This document shows positions 47,540-60,089 of a DNA stretch of 64,000 nt, piece after piece (position 1 is the first letter of the stretch; every line of letters begins with the position of its first letter). The DNA comes from Erythrophleum ivorense (taxonomy: Eukaryota > Streptophyta > Magnoliopsida > Fabales > Fabaceae): NCBI GenBank assembly GCA_026724425.1, contig JAIUCV010000002.1, forward strand, positions 9,181,001-9,245,000, given 5' to 3'. The notes below the pieces were generated by a model, which saw only the letters and a list, made by a program, of their open reading frames with translations, was not told the DNA's origin and did not search any database. A program made the position numbers and the translations under genes.

Positions 47540-49990
47540 TAAGAGAAAAAGAAGCTCCATAGTAAGTAGAGATGAAGCCCTGTAGAAGGAGCAGCGAGTC
47601 TCTGCCAGTGCAAAGTTTCTAAAGTAGTGAAGCCTATTACAATGGAAAAGGCAATTTTGATGGGAAAGGGAAAGAAAAAGTCACTGGTACTTAACTACTA
47701 TCAGATCCGTGACCGCGAGAAGATTTATTGCCATTCTTCTTGTCCAATAATGAGTTAGAAAAATATATATCTGACTTTGCCCTTTGACTAATTGCAACAT
47801 GTCAGAGTGTAGACTTAAAAATTTTACTTCAATTGAATTGCAATCTCAAGAGCATTTTTAAATATCTGAATTGATTCCCAATCGTCTCTATCAATGAACC
47901 ACTATATGAAGAATTTGTAAGGATGTTCTACACCAATCTTGTGATGGTGGAGATAGAAAACCCAATCAGATCAATGGTGAATAGCAAATATGCCACTATT
48001 AGAACTAAGAATCTAGAGCAATTATTTGATATATCTTTTTTTTAGATGTAAGAACTTTCATTTTGGCAGTTGCTCCTAAACAAAAAAATTGAAGGCGAAG
48101 TATAATGAAGAGCTGGACAATATAGAGGAGCATCTAAATTTGCTTAGAGATATAAAGGTGAATGCCCAAACCCTATGTTTTGATGATAGGATCATTGTTT
48201 ATATTATTAGGACTACTCTATTTCTAAAAAATAGAAGTCTTGACATTTTAACCAAGAAATAGTATTTTAGGTCTAGTGCATTATGAAGAAGTTGAAGGTT
48301 AACATTCTTACTAGATGATTAAGTACATGGAGGAAGCATCAAAGAATAGGCTTTGCACTGCCAACTTATCATATAGGATGTTACTTATATGAATCTTCAA
48401 CTCTTAAGTAATAAATCTTGATGATTTTCTTTTCAAAACCATAAAATTTACCTATAACACTATCACCATTATATATATGAATTATACTAATGTTGATGGT
48501 GTATGAATACAACAATGTGATATGGTAAAGTTTATGAAAGATCTTAAAGTTTTTCATGTTAAGTGGTCGAATCTCTAATTGCCATTTTCTCCTAAACCTC
48601 GAGGAAAAGTTAACTTATCAAAATGGGGTATCATTAGGCTTGAACCTTCTTATGAGCACCTTGTTGAAAATGCTTATTTCCCTGAAGAAGATTCACCATC
48701 TTGATAGTTTTGTTTCCAAAAGCATAAAATTTATTTATAATGTTACTATAATCAAATGTATGAACTATACCAATGTTGATGGCAAGTGAATATGACAATG
48801 TGATATGGCAAAATTTATAAGAGATTCTTAAGCTTTCCATGTTAAATTGTCAAATCCTCAATTATCATTTTCCCCTAGACCTTAAGAAGAAGTTGGCTTT
48901 TTGAAACTAGCTATTGTTGGACTTGAATCTTCTTTTGAGCACTTTGTTGAAAATGCTTATTTCCCTAAGCAAGATTTATCATTTAATGCAGATGATGATG
49001 TCTAGTTGTTTATTAAAAAAATATTGCTCTTCAATCTTCTTGTGAATGTGTATAAGGTGCAATAAGCCCATAATCAACCTTTATTGTAGTATTGATAACC
49101 ATACCTGAAGTAGATGAACAAAAGGAGGCTAATTCGACTATAGAGCTTATGAAGTTCACTCGGGTAATGCTAAAGTTGTAAATACCCATATTTCAAATGA
49201 ACCTTTAGATTCATCTTTTTTTATTGTTCCTCGACCTAACATTATTGCTATAGTTGAAAAAGAATGGCACTCTAGTCAACCACCTGCTCTTCTTCTTATA
49301 ACAAATACTAAAGAAGTTAAGGAACATTTACTAACTAAGGACACCTTTGGTGGCATAACTACAATTAAAGAAGTTGAGATGGACATTATTGTAGTGATGG
49401 AAGAAGTGTACTATGAAAAGATTAAGGTCAGAGAACATGTTGATAAAGTCCAAGAGATGAAGAATAAAACTAGGTAAATTGAGTTGGAGACCATTCCATA
49501 AATAGTAGCAATTGTCATTGGAACTCTTGTTGCTTCCCTTCTTATGCACCATGTTATGAAGGATGCAGTAGTGCCCATCAAAGAAATTGGATCATCCTCA
49601 TTCCCTGTACCTCTTTTCATGTTTATTCACCTTCACATCTTTTAGTTCTCGTACCTCAACTACCATTTGTAAGTTTATCTATTCCATAGTCAGAACCCTC
49701 ACCATTTGCTTACTCTACTTCTTCCTTTGTTGAACCGCCCATTTTAAAGGTAATCCAACAACAAATGGGTTCTTTAACCCATTTTATGCAATAACTTAAG
49801 CAAAAATATATTGCACTCTCTGATGAATTGTGAAAAACAAAGGAAGCAAGTTAAGGGAAAGAAAGAAAATCTATAACAGAGTTTGCATACTATATGAGCC
49901 ACCTTGATTAAACAAACTTAGATGGTGAACAAAGCCTTTAGAATTCTAGCTACTCATATTCAAGAACTTTGAGATGAAATTGATAATCTG
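47540..49990 (+). pseudogene. Plant transposon protein-like (Transposase_32-type) pseudogene
   Basis: Plus-strand fragments in changing frames include EEFVRMFYTNLVMVEIENPI (about 47898-47957), then YATIRTKNLEQLFDIS. A later stretch, CTANLSYRMLLMRIFNS, lies near 48350-48400. The order and look (FYxNL, then a LPYGML-like block) match the putative plant transposon protein domain seen in retroelement-type frames. Stops are frequent. A near-duplicate pair at about 48590-48690 and 48890-48975 (CTTGAA.CTTCTT(A/T)TGAGCAC.TTGTTGAAAATGCTTATTTC) shows an internal duplication. A purine run AACGAGGAGAAAAATGTTAG at 50176-50195 could be a polypurine tract. Family assignment is moderate. Confidence 0.5.
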
Positions 49991-50690
49991 TAGTCATGTT
50001 ATCCTTTAGTGCTTTAAACTGCTTATGATGGCACCATCTTCTTCATAATTTTATTCGTCTATTGGAATTTTTTTTAATGATTTTATACTATTATTCTTAA
50101 TAAACTTTGTAATTACTTATGGTGAATTTTATTACATAATTTTTCTTTATAGTTGCTTCTTTTGTTGTTGACAAAACGAGGAGAAAAATGTTAGTCTGTG
50201 CAAAATTATCCCTTAGTTAAGATTAACTTACTTTTTTTTGAATTACGCTAAACTTTAGTTTGTGTCAATTTAAGTTTACTTGTTATTAGTTGGCTTGCTC
50301 TTAACTTATTAAATGGTTGAAGCTTAGCTTCATTTGTTGAGTTATGCTTAACATTTTTTTTATGTTAGCTTAACATACTATTTGTTGCGCTAATTTTCTA
50401 GTGTTGTTATCAAGTTATTAAAGGTTCATTCAATTGTGTTTCCTCTCTCTTCACCTTTGTGCATATCAATCTATGTAATAATATCAAAGTTGAATCCTTG
50501 CCAATTGTTGAAAAACGAGCAAAGAAATTGCACTTTTCTATCTCTCTTTAAGTTTTTTATCTCTTTTCAACTTCTGTCTCTATTGTCATTAACTTTTATT
50601 AGCTTGAATTTAACTTTTGCTTTTACTATATTTAACTATCCATGGTTCAATTGAACTTCTACCTTTACCCGCTTTAATTTTTCCTCATCT

Positions 50691-52440
50691 CTTAAACTTT
50701 TATTTTAATTATTTTGTATTAAAAATGATAAATTTAATTCTTTCAATTTTAAAAAAGTAATTTTTATTTATTAGTCAAACACATATTTATCGTTTATTAC
50801 TTATATAATAAAATAAATATTAAATATGTATTTGATCAATATATAATAATTACTTTTTAAGATTGAAAGAATTAAATTTATTATTTTTAATACAACATAA
50901 TTAAAATAAAAGTTTAAGACATGCATATTTAATGAATTATATTTTTAATAAAAAAATCAATGTTACCTTTAAATGTATTTTGATCATTTATTTGCTTTAA
51001 GAAAAGTTTATGTATATTCTTATAATAAAAAGAAAAGTTAAGAATAGTAAAAGTAGAAGTTCAATTAAGGCGTGGAGAGTTAAGGAGAGTAAAAGTATAA
51101 GCTAAGTTGAAGGGAGCAAAAGTTAACAATAATAGAAATATAAGTAGTAGAAAGATAGGAAACTTGAGGAAAGACTATAATTTAAAAGAGATTGAAAACT
51201 TAAGGAGAAATGAAATTAAGAATAATAAAGATAGAAATTCAAAAGACAAAAAACTTGAGACGAACAAAAGTTAAAGATAGTAGAGATAGAAAATTTTCAC
51301 CTTTCCTTAAAATTTCCATCTCTTTTTAACTTCTAAATTTGAGGAGAGACAAAAAACTTTTGTTTCTACCATCCTTGACTTCATTAACTTTTTGCACCTT
51401 AACTAAACAACTGCGCTTATTTTTCTTAACCTTTCCTTGCATCACAAAAATATACACAATCTTTTCTTGAAGTAAATAAAAAATTAAAATGTAAAACTTA
51501 AAGCAAAGAGATAAATTGAGGAAAGATGGAGTTAAGGATGTTAAAAACATAAGTTGAAAAAAGATGCGCAAGAGATAAGATAGTAGAGACAAAAATTTTA
51601 TCTCTCCTCAAGTTTCTATATCTCTTTAAGTTTTTTTATCTTTTTTTAACTCTTACTTGCCTCGGCTCAACTTTTATTTTTATTCTCTTTAACTCTCTGC
51701 ATCTCAATTGAAGTTTTGTCTTTACTCTCTTTAACTCTTCTTTTTATTATAAAAATACACACAAATTTTTCTTTAAGTAAATAAATAATCAAAATGAATT
51801 TAAAGGTAATATTGAGTTTTTTTTATTAAAAAATATAATTCATTAAAAATATATCTCTTAAAGTTTTATTTTAATTATTTATATTTAAAACATTAAATTT
51901 AATACTTTTAATTTTAAAAAAGTAATTATTATATAATGGTCAAATTCATATTTATTGTTTATTACTTATATAATAAAATAAATCTTAAATATGTATTTCA
52001 CCAATATATAATAATTAATTTTTTAAAATTGAAAGAATTAAACTTATCATTTTTAATGAAAAATAATTATAATAAAAGTTTAAGGCGTACATTTTTAATA
52101 AATTATATGCTTAATAAAAAATTAATATTACTTTTAAATCCATTTTGATTATTTATTTACTTTAAGAAAGGTTTGTGTATATTTTTATAATAAAATAAAG
52201 AATTAAAGAAAGTAAAGATAAAAGTTCATTTGAGGTGTGGATAGTTAAAGAATATAGAAACAAAAGTTGAGTTAAGATGAGCAAAAGTTAACAATAATAG
52301 AGGCAAATATTAAGAAGAGATGGAAAACCTAAGGAGAGGCGACGTTAAGGATAGTAGAGATAAATGTTTATGAGAGACGTAAAACTTGAGGAGAACAAAA
52401 GTTAATGATAGCAGAGATAGAAATTAAGAGATGAAAAAAA
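50691..52440. repeat. Alternating palindromes with a 1166-bp period
   Basis: Palindrome A1 (50691-50918, 228 bases) and A2 (51857-52084, also 228 bases) are diverged copies of the same inverted repeat (arm start CTTAAA(C/G)TTTTATTTTAATT). Between them, 50919-51856 folds on itself about 51388. Its left side has AATGAATTATATTTTTAATA, TTTGATCATTTATTTGCTTTAAG and then GAGTTAAGGAGAGTAAAAGT. The right side gives the reverse complement of the same blocks. After A2, 52085-52440 repeats the left half of this second palindrome. The array portions belong to the same family as 46187-46985. Confidence 0.8.
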
Positions 52441-53034
52441 GGGATAACATGTTTAGCATATTAAAATAATTCTTTGTACTAAATAAATATATAAATATGA
52501 AAAGGATATTTAAATGTATGCAGATGATCAAAAATAAGGATTATTGTTAGACATAACATGAAGATAAAAAATTTTCATTAATGCAGAGTGTTTGATATTT
52601 ACTTCAACACAAGAAACTAACAAGTTTAAAGTAACGTTCAAAACAAAATGCTAGGTGAGATAGAATAAATAAAAAAATGTTGTATTAAACTTGAGAATAA
52701 GTAAGATTTGATTTGGAATAATTCCTATATTTGTTAGAAGAACTATAAAGAAAGAATAATGCAAAGCTAGTATAAATTTGTAATGTTGAATTTTTATGTA
52801 CTATAATATAGTCAACATTTCTAACTTAAATAATAAAAAGTGTATCTTACACAATAACTAGCAAGTACAAAGTAATACAAATAGCTGGCTTAGTTTGATG
52901 AATACCTACATATTAGAAAGACCATAAGGTTAGATTAATATCACAAAAAGTAGCACAAGAATGTTATAAAAAGGATATTAATGTCATAAAGATTAGTTAA
53001 GTTTTTGGAAGACAAAATTTTTTTATTGTAAACA

Positions 53035-53790
53035 AAGGTTCATCATTAGAATGATGGATAAGAATCATCAATCTTGATTTTCTTGTGACCTCAGATATAG
53101 CTACATAAAGTTGTCTATGTGTAAAAAAAGCTTTTGGTAGATAAAAGCCAATATTTGTAAGTGATTGCCCTTAACTTTTATTTATAGTCATTGCAAATGA
53201 AACAACTAAAGGAAATGTTTTCTTTTGAACCTGAAAGGCCATTTGGTGTCTGATAAGGTTTTATTCATTTTAGGAATGAAAATTTTTTACTAACTATTTT
53301 ACTGGTAGTAATCATAGCTTCAAGAATATGTTTGCCTAGTTAGGTGAGAATGAGCCATATTTCATTGCACAAACCTGAGGATTGATTAATGTTTTTAAAT
53401 AACACCATTGGAATTTCAACTTTCAACAAAAGTTTGTAAGGGGTAATCTAGAGCAATTAAGGTTGTTTAGGAACTTACGTGGGTAAATGTTGTCAGTTAA
53501 ATCACTCTATGTAGTTGATTGGCTTACAGAGTCACAGTTGAAATAATCTTTTTGTTCTCCAGACATTAAGCTTAGGATGTAACTATTGACTTTTTCAACA
53601 ATGTCAAATATGGATACTAGGATTGCACGATCCTTTAGATAAGATGCATAGATAAATTGTCAAGTAATGATAAGTATGTGAAAGATACAATTTCAAAAAT
53701 AAAATTGCTATAAGATGTAATTAGTAAGCCTTTAAAAATGTAAATATGAACTTCTCCTTCAACAGTATTTCCTTAAAGAGGATAATGAAT
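53035..53790 (-). pseudogene. Helitron PIF1-like helicase C-terminal region, degenerate
   Basis: Minus-strand blocks run in the order of a plant Helitron helicase. DIVEKVNSYILSLMSGEQKD (about 53612-53553) is followed by DNIYPRKFLNNLN. Next come NINQSSGLCNEIWLILT (about 53393-53343), TFPLVVSFAMTINKS (about 53210-53166), GQSLTNIGFYLPKAFFTHRQ (about 53162-53103) and LYVAISEVTRKSRLMILI (about 53102-53049). These cover the late SF1 helicase motifs, including the QLYVAISRVT motif. Stops and frame changes are present. The Rep (HUH) part was not found. Confidence 0.85.
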
Positions 53791-54860
53791 GGGAGGTAAT
53801 TGAATTTTTCCTCGAAAGCAGCATAATGAAAAAGATGGTGTTGATGAGTTGCTTTTCTTGTTAATTTTTTCATTGAACCACATGTTTAAACCAAAATATT
53901 GACAAACATAATTAAGGTCTCCCTCAACTAAATAACCTATAAATAATAGTTCTAATTATAAGGGTGCTGGTAAATAGTAGGTATTAGGTGGAAAGGAAAG
54001 CTAATATATAATAGATAGAGAATGAGAGTTATTTGTACCATTATGTGTAGCTAATGATAAGCTATTATATGTTCCATGGGAAGATCGATAACTCAAATCT
54101 AAAGTCAATGTTAAGAAAAAAGATGGAAAATAATTATCCTTGTATAAGTACGAAGATAATGAAAATTATTGTTGTACAAAAGAGGAGAGTAATTAATAGT
54201 TAAATGAAAATAGATAAAATAGAAAAAGAAAATACAAAAATAAAGTAAGGGTAAGAGAGTAAAAAGATACAATTAAGGTGCCTATGATCAAAATTGCTAC
54301 TTAAATTTATAGCAATTACTGATAGATTTCTTAGCCTATTAGAGCACAATCTCTTAGCAATATTGGAAGTAGGGTAAAAGTTTCAATTTATGGTGTAGTA
54401 GATATAGGTGTATTTTGGTCTACATAAAATATTGATGCCACGGTAAAAGACCAAGGAAGGAAAAAACAATTAAATGGGCTAATAAGTTAGAAGAAAAGTA
54501 AAATTGATATGGTAAATAATTGTTAATGAGTGAATTTATGTACCAGATTAATAGAACATCTGGATTTAAAAATTTTTTTCTTATTTTTTAAAGGTTTAGT
54601 GATCATCTAGTAAACGATAAATAATATAAGATAAAGAATAATTATTTTTATTAATAGCAAGATGCAAAACTACATGAATGAGAATTATACAAACTACAAT
54701 ATGACTTATTAATTAGGATGTTAACAATAAAATGAACGTCTGTAACATCTCATAGAGATTGTTCAAATGAACAATAAGATCAAGGTAATTATAATCAAGT
54801 CAGACCAACCGGTTTAACCAGTTGAATTGGAAGCTAGACCCTAAGACACCCTTTAAACCA

Positions 54861-55857
54861 GTGTTTTTAAAAATCGATCAATGTTGGTTAAGAACTGAGT
54901 TTAACCGGCTAGTTTTAAGCTAAAACTAGTGCAAATAAACCTGATTGAACTGGTTTTCTTTAGAAATCTTTCAAATTTAGCTATTGGATTCATATGCCTA
55001 CTTCCAAAATACTCATATGCCATTTAACTTGCAATGTATCTTCAGTTTATATGTGTAAATTTTTATATAAATAAATTATTAAATGGGTTGTTGGTTTTTT
55101 TTCTGTGAAAAATGGCCACATGCAATGTCGAACTCGTGTACGCCTACTTCAAAAATATATATATACCACTTAACCAACAATGCAATTTCAATTTATGTGT
55201 GTAAATTTTTATATAAATAGATTATTCAATGAATTGCTGTCATTTTTTTATGAAAATGGCTACAAGCAATGTTGAACCAGTGAGCTAAAAAAAAATTTTC
55301 AACGTCTTAATCACTACACCACCTTGCTCTTTGTGATAAGATTGTGCATAATATTATATAATATAATTATAGTATTTCCGATGAAATTTATGACATTTAA
55401 CTTAGACATTTATTAACTTTTTTTTTACACTATGTTCAAAATTTCAAGAACCAATTACATTTTATTATACAATTTTTTTTAAGGTAATAATAAAAAATTA
55501 ATATATTGAATAGTTAGTTTTTATAATATATTGGTTTCAATACTTATTTCAACATATTAATATTTGATAATTATATTTATGAATAGATAAGTTATTTTAG
55601 GCTCAAATTTTAAAATAAAAAAGTTAACTAAATTTAAATATTATGTGATATTTGATTTATTTTTATATATAATTAGTAATAAAATATTTTAAATTTTATT
55701 AATATTTATTATTATTTATTATAATAAATTTTTAGATTAATATATATATATATATAATTATTATTAATTCGACTACGGTTCAACTACAGTCAAACTAATA
55801 AACCGTGAACTAATATTTTCACTGGTTCAGTAATCAATTCAATTTTAAAAGCATTTG
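54861..55857. mobile_element. hAT-like MITE, about 1 kb
   Basis: The left end, CAGTGTTTTTAAAAATCGAT, and the right end, read on the minus strand as CAAATGCTTTTAAAATTGAA, are similar and inverted. Both are followed by GGTTNAAC/GAACC-type repeats typical of the plant CAGTGTTTTAAAAACCGG family. The interior includes the phrase CACTACACCACCTTGCTCTTTGTGA common to that family. No transposase. A clear 8-bp target duplication could not be confirmed. Confidence 0.55.
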
Positions 55858-56879
55858 ATAGGATAAAGAATCCCTTTTAGTTAGGCAGTGATCCAATATC
55901 GATGCATTTTCATTCATGGTTCTGTTTCTTTTAGTTCTTCTAACCATGTTCATTTCCATGTTTACAATATTTGTAAGGAAGAACACATTGGTTGGTTTAT
56001 AAATGTTAATTAAAAAATAACATTAATAGCAAGATGTATTATAAGATTGTGTGTTGTTATATGATGGTGTAATTAAATATGGAATAGATTAAGTCAATAG
56101 AGTGCAAAGAAAAGGAAGTGTAGAGCTAAATATTTTATTAGTAGTGATGAACCATTAGTACACGGTAATTGTTCTGCTAGTTCATTAAAGATTTTATATC
56201 TTCTACTTCTTCTAACTTTGTTACTTTCCATGTCTATAGTATCTATCAATAGGAACGCATCAATATGTGTAGGAATCCTTGTTGTATAAAATAATAGTAA
56301 TGGGTATGAGGATTATAGAAAGAGAGTAGACTTGAAAATTGAATATTGAGTATTGGTTGACTTAGTTGGCAATTTTTGCAATTGGTGCTCAAGCAGATGA
56401 AATGCGTAGTGAGAAAAGTAAATTGAAATGGCGAAGTTATAAGAACAAGGAAACAACAAAAGCAAAACTTAGAAAGTGGTAATTAAAAGTTTAAAAAAAA
56501 TAATAGGATGAAGAAAGGGGGTAAAAGTGACAATTGGAAAGTTAACTCGTCGAAAGCTATTTGTTATAATAAGTGTCAAAAAATGGAGAATTCCTCACAT
56601 TGAAGTTGTAAGTATACAATAGTGGGAAGAATGAAATGAAGTGTGAAAACTTGGACAGACGAAACAAAGAAAAAATAAGTTGACCTTATTAGACAAATCA
56701 TAGATAAAGTAAAAAAGAAAAAATATTGTCTAACATGTCATATCACTAAATTGAAGCATTAATAGGATGAAGACATGTCTTATCACTGAGTAGTAGCATG
56801 AGTTTTAACAAAAGTTTTAAAAAAGCAATATAATTATAATTTGAAAATAAAAAGAGTGGTTAAATGAAATAAGAAAGAA

Positions 56880-57800
56880 AAAATATACTATTTTAGTGTC
56901 GTACTTAGGCAACACATTGAGCCTAATGTCTTACTCTTATGAATTTGTTTTATCTTTCCTCAAGTCTTCCACTTTTCCTCAATTTATGTCCTTACTTTCC
57001 TTAACTCTTACTCACGTTAACTTAACTTCTATTTCTATTTTCTTTAACTCTTACACCCCTTAATTGAACTTTTATCTTTACTCTCCTTATCTCTTTCTTA
57101 ACTTTAACATAGCTTAAGTATTATTTAAATCTTATATGATATCACTTTCTTTATATATATATATATATATATGGTAGGGGATAGTGTATATAAACATGCT
57201 TTTGGCATAGTACTCGTGCAATGCACTAAGCCTAACGTTTTACTCTTGTGAAGTTGTTTTATCTCTCCCTAATTTCTTTCGTTACTTTCTTTAACTCTTC
57301 TTCGCATTAACTCAATTTCTATTTTTATTCTCCTTAACTTTTGCACCCTTTAAACTAAACCTTAATATTTTCAAAATTTTATCTAGAATCATTTTTTTAA
57401 TATATATATATATATATGTATATGTATATTTTTTATGGTAAGGAACAATGTATATATACATGCTTTTGACTTGTGCTTGTACAATGCAATAAGCTTACTA
57501 TTTTAATCTCCTCAAGGTTTTTGTCTTTCCTTAAGTTCTATCCCTACTCTCCTTAACTCTTTCTTGCCTCAACTCAATTTTTATTTTTACGCTCCTTAAC
57601 TCTTATGCCCTTTAATTGAACTTTTGTCTTTATTATTTTTAACTCTTTCTTGCCTTCAATCAAACTTCAATATTATCTAAATTTTATCTGGAGTCATTTT
57701 CTATATATATATATATATGATAATAGATAGTGTATATATACATGCTTTTGGCATATTGCTCGTGCAATGCAGTGAGCCTACCGTCTTAATATCCTCAAGT
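56880..57800 (-). repeat. Purine-rich tandem array, right (inverted) block
   Basis: Read on the minus strand there are three full units (starting near 57705, 57408 and 57155) and a partial one at the outer end. Each begins after a (TA)n tract with AAA(A/G)TGA-type sequence. Each ends near CACGAGTACTATGCCAAAAGC or AAGTACGACACTAAAATAG. Blocks GAGTTAAGGAGAGTA, AGTTGAGTTAAGGC-like and TAAGACATTAGGCTCAATGT match the left array in inverted orientation. Confidence 0.8.
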
Positions 57801-57896
57801 TATTAAATATTGTTTTATTCAGTCACAAATATAATAATATTAAATATGTCTAAATGTAACAAAAATGTAGATTGCAGATAAAAAAATGAACTTGGT

Positions 57897-60080
57897 TAGT
57901 CTAATGGTAGTATACGAGGCAAAAGAATGAATTTTTTCCATGAAGACGTAGTCCTTTTTCTCTTGTTTGATGACTCTTCCATATTTATTGCTTGAGAATT
58001 GTGGGGTATTATGTCATCCAAACCAACATTAGTTTCAACTAGAGTAAATGTTCTTCTTTTTTGTTTTTTGGTGGGTTTTGTTGGCTTGGTACTTAACAAT
58101 TGGGTAGTAGAACTTTCAATGGAAGGATAAGATCAACTTCAATGCGACTAATTTTCAACTTCAATGGAAGGAGTAAGATCAACTTCAATGTTGCTAGTTT
58201 TCAAAGGTGTCACCATATTTGCAAATACAAGATTCGTCTCGTTATCTACCATGACTGATGATGTTTCCTATGAAAGGAATAAATAAAGTCAATTACATTG
58301 TTATCAAATATATTAGTAAAGAAAAAGAAACAAGAATATTATGATAACCTTTGATTTTGTAAGAAAGATAAATTGCTAAATCAAGTATTGACTCTTAGTA
58401 AATCACATGACATTATAGTTATATTTTCTATTTAATTAAGACTTAATTGTCTGTATCTTGAATAGGAAGGTTCAACCGACAAAAATTTTTAACTCATTAG
58501 GAAAAATGGGTTCCTATCTTAATTGTTATTTAAAAAAAAATGGTATAAATAGAAGTAGTGAGGAAGAGCAAATGAGAGAGAACTCATTTAAGGTTTATTA
58601 AAGATAGGAAGATATAACCTAAATCAATTGTTTGCAAAGTTCCTAAGCAGACATGGGAAGCAGTTTAAAAGCTATATCATTAAAAAGAATTATAAATGTT
58701 ATGGCAGTGTCATCATTAATAGATAGATGAATTTTGTATCTAGTTGACAATGTCAAGTTTTAATAATGTTAAGAAAGAGGAAATAAGGTTAAGAATATAG
58801 AGGATAAATGAAAGAGGACTTATGTTTGTACTTGGAAATAATCGTCTATGATGTTTTGTTACAATTAAGGTAAATGATAAAACCATTATAAATTTTTAGT
58901 TTTGTTGTATGCTTATTACATGATTTGTAAAACTAGCCAAAAAAAATTTCAATCTTCCTCACAATTGCTAACATAGTCAAAATGGAAGATTAGTAAAACA
59001 AAGATGTTTATTTTAGTAATAGCAGATGAAATGACAATTTTTCATAAAAAAGTGCAAGAACTATTAACCAGAAGAGATACTTTAGTCAAACAATAAGGTT
59101 TAGAAATGGTCTAATGGTTATATATGGTTAGAATTTGTTTATCAGCTAATTGTGTGGATTGGGATAAGACTTAGCTATACTGCTTTGTGGTTGATTGCTT
59201 AGAAAGGGGGATGCTAAAAAATAAAAGAACAAGGGAAACATATATTAAATCAAAATTAGGATAGTTAGGTTTCAAAGATGCACCAAAGGATGAATACAAA
59301 ATGGACCTTTGTCGAAACTGGGAAATTTTAGGGATTTATGGATTAAATAATATTTAAGTAGTGCTCCATGAATTAGATAATTGCATGCTACTGGTGTTAC
59401 AAGTAGCATTAAAAGGGAAAAAAGAGGGTTCTTGGTCTAAGGGAAATAGAGACAAAAGGATTAAATATATAACATAAATAATACAATTAGTTGGCTTTAT
59501 CTTAACAAGTTGTAAGACAACAATGATTGTTGATTCTACGCATTGATTGATGTATCAAGTAGTAACTAAAGCAAAATCTCCAAAAAGAATGTAGGGGATA
59601 TAACTTTTTTTGTATAAGACTTAAAGAAAAATAATAAAAGAACTATAATGGTATTATAAATGAAAAGGAACCATGTCTAAAATAAGAATCACAAAACCTT
59701 TCATCCTCTAAGTTAAGGAGCAACTTCTTATGCGTACTGCCATTCCCTTCAAATTCATTTGACGAACTAAAAGTTTTCAATTGTCCAATAATGTCTGAGC
59801 AAGCAAAAGTAGAGATGGTTAAAAAAAACATAAAGTAAAAGTGATGTTGAAGATTCTTAGTAATAATTAAACTGTTTTAATTTACAAACCTACAAAGGTA
59901 TCTGTGAAAATTCTTTTGTTAAAGGATATTAGCAATGAGATATAAATCAAAGGCATATTTAGGTATTGTTGCAGCCTGGCATAGTTTCACATTAGTGACA
60001 TTGTTGAAGGTGATTTAAATTGATTCTTGGTTGCTTTAAAATGGCTAGTATTAAATTGGCCAATGAAGTTCTGAATGTAA
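57897..60080 (-). pseudogene. RPA1-like (replication protein A 70-kDa) gene of Helitron type, degenerate
   Basis: Minus-strand fragments follow the order of RPA1. The OB-fold A tail is VKLCQAATIPKYAFDLYLIA (about 60000-59935). OB-fold B starts at SDIIGQL (about 59790) with THKKLLLNLEDE and continues as LFGDFALVTT..YINQCVES and TIIVVLQLVKIKPTN (59600-59490). Next is SNSWSTT..ILFNP..IPKISQFRQR (about 59390-59310). A zinc-ribbon trace (CNKTS) near 58870 is followed by the C-terminal OB-fold YKIHLSINDDTAITFIILFN (about 58740-58680). The tail has KPTKPTKKQKRRTF and EESSNKRKRT (58085-57930). Introns may separate some pieces; stops show it is dead. Plant Helitrons often carry such RPA genes to bind single-stranded DNA. 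Confidence 0.8.
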
Positions 60081-60089
60081 TAACAATTA

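Noticed and set aside
53800..56870. A search for the Helitron Rep (HUH) domain on the minus strand
   Set aside because: I could not find the two-His motif or the tyrosines; the interval is mostly the hAT-like MITE and unreadable AT-rich sequence.
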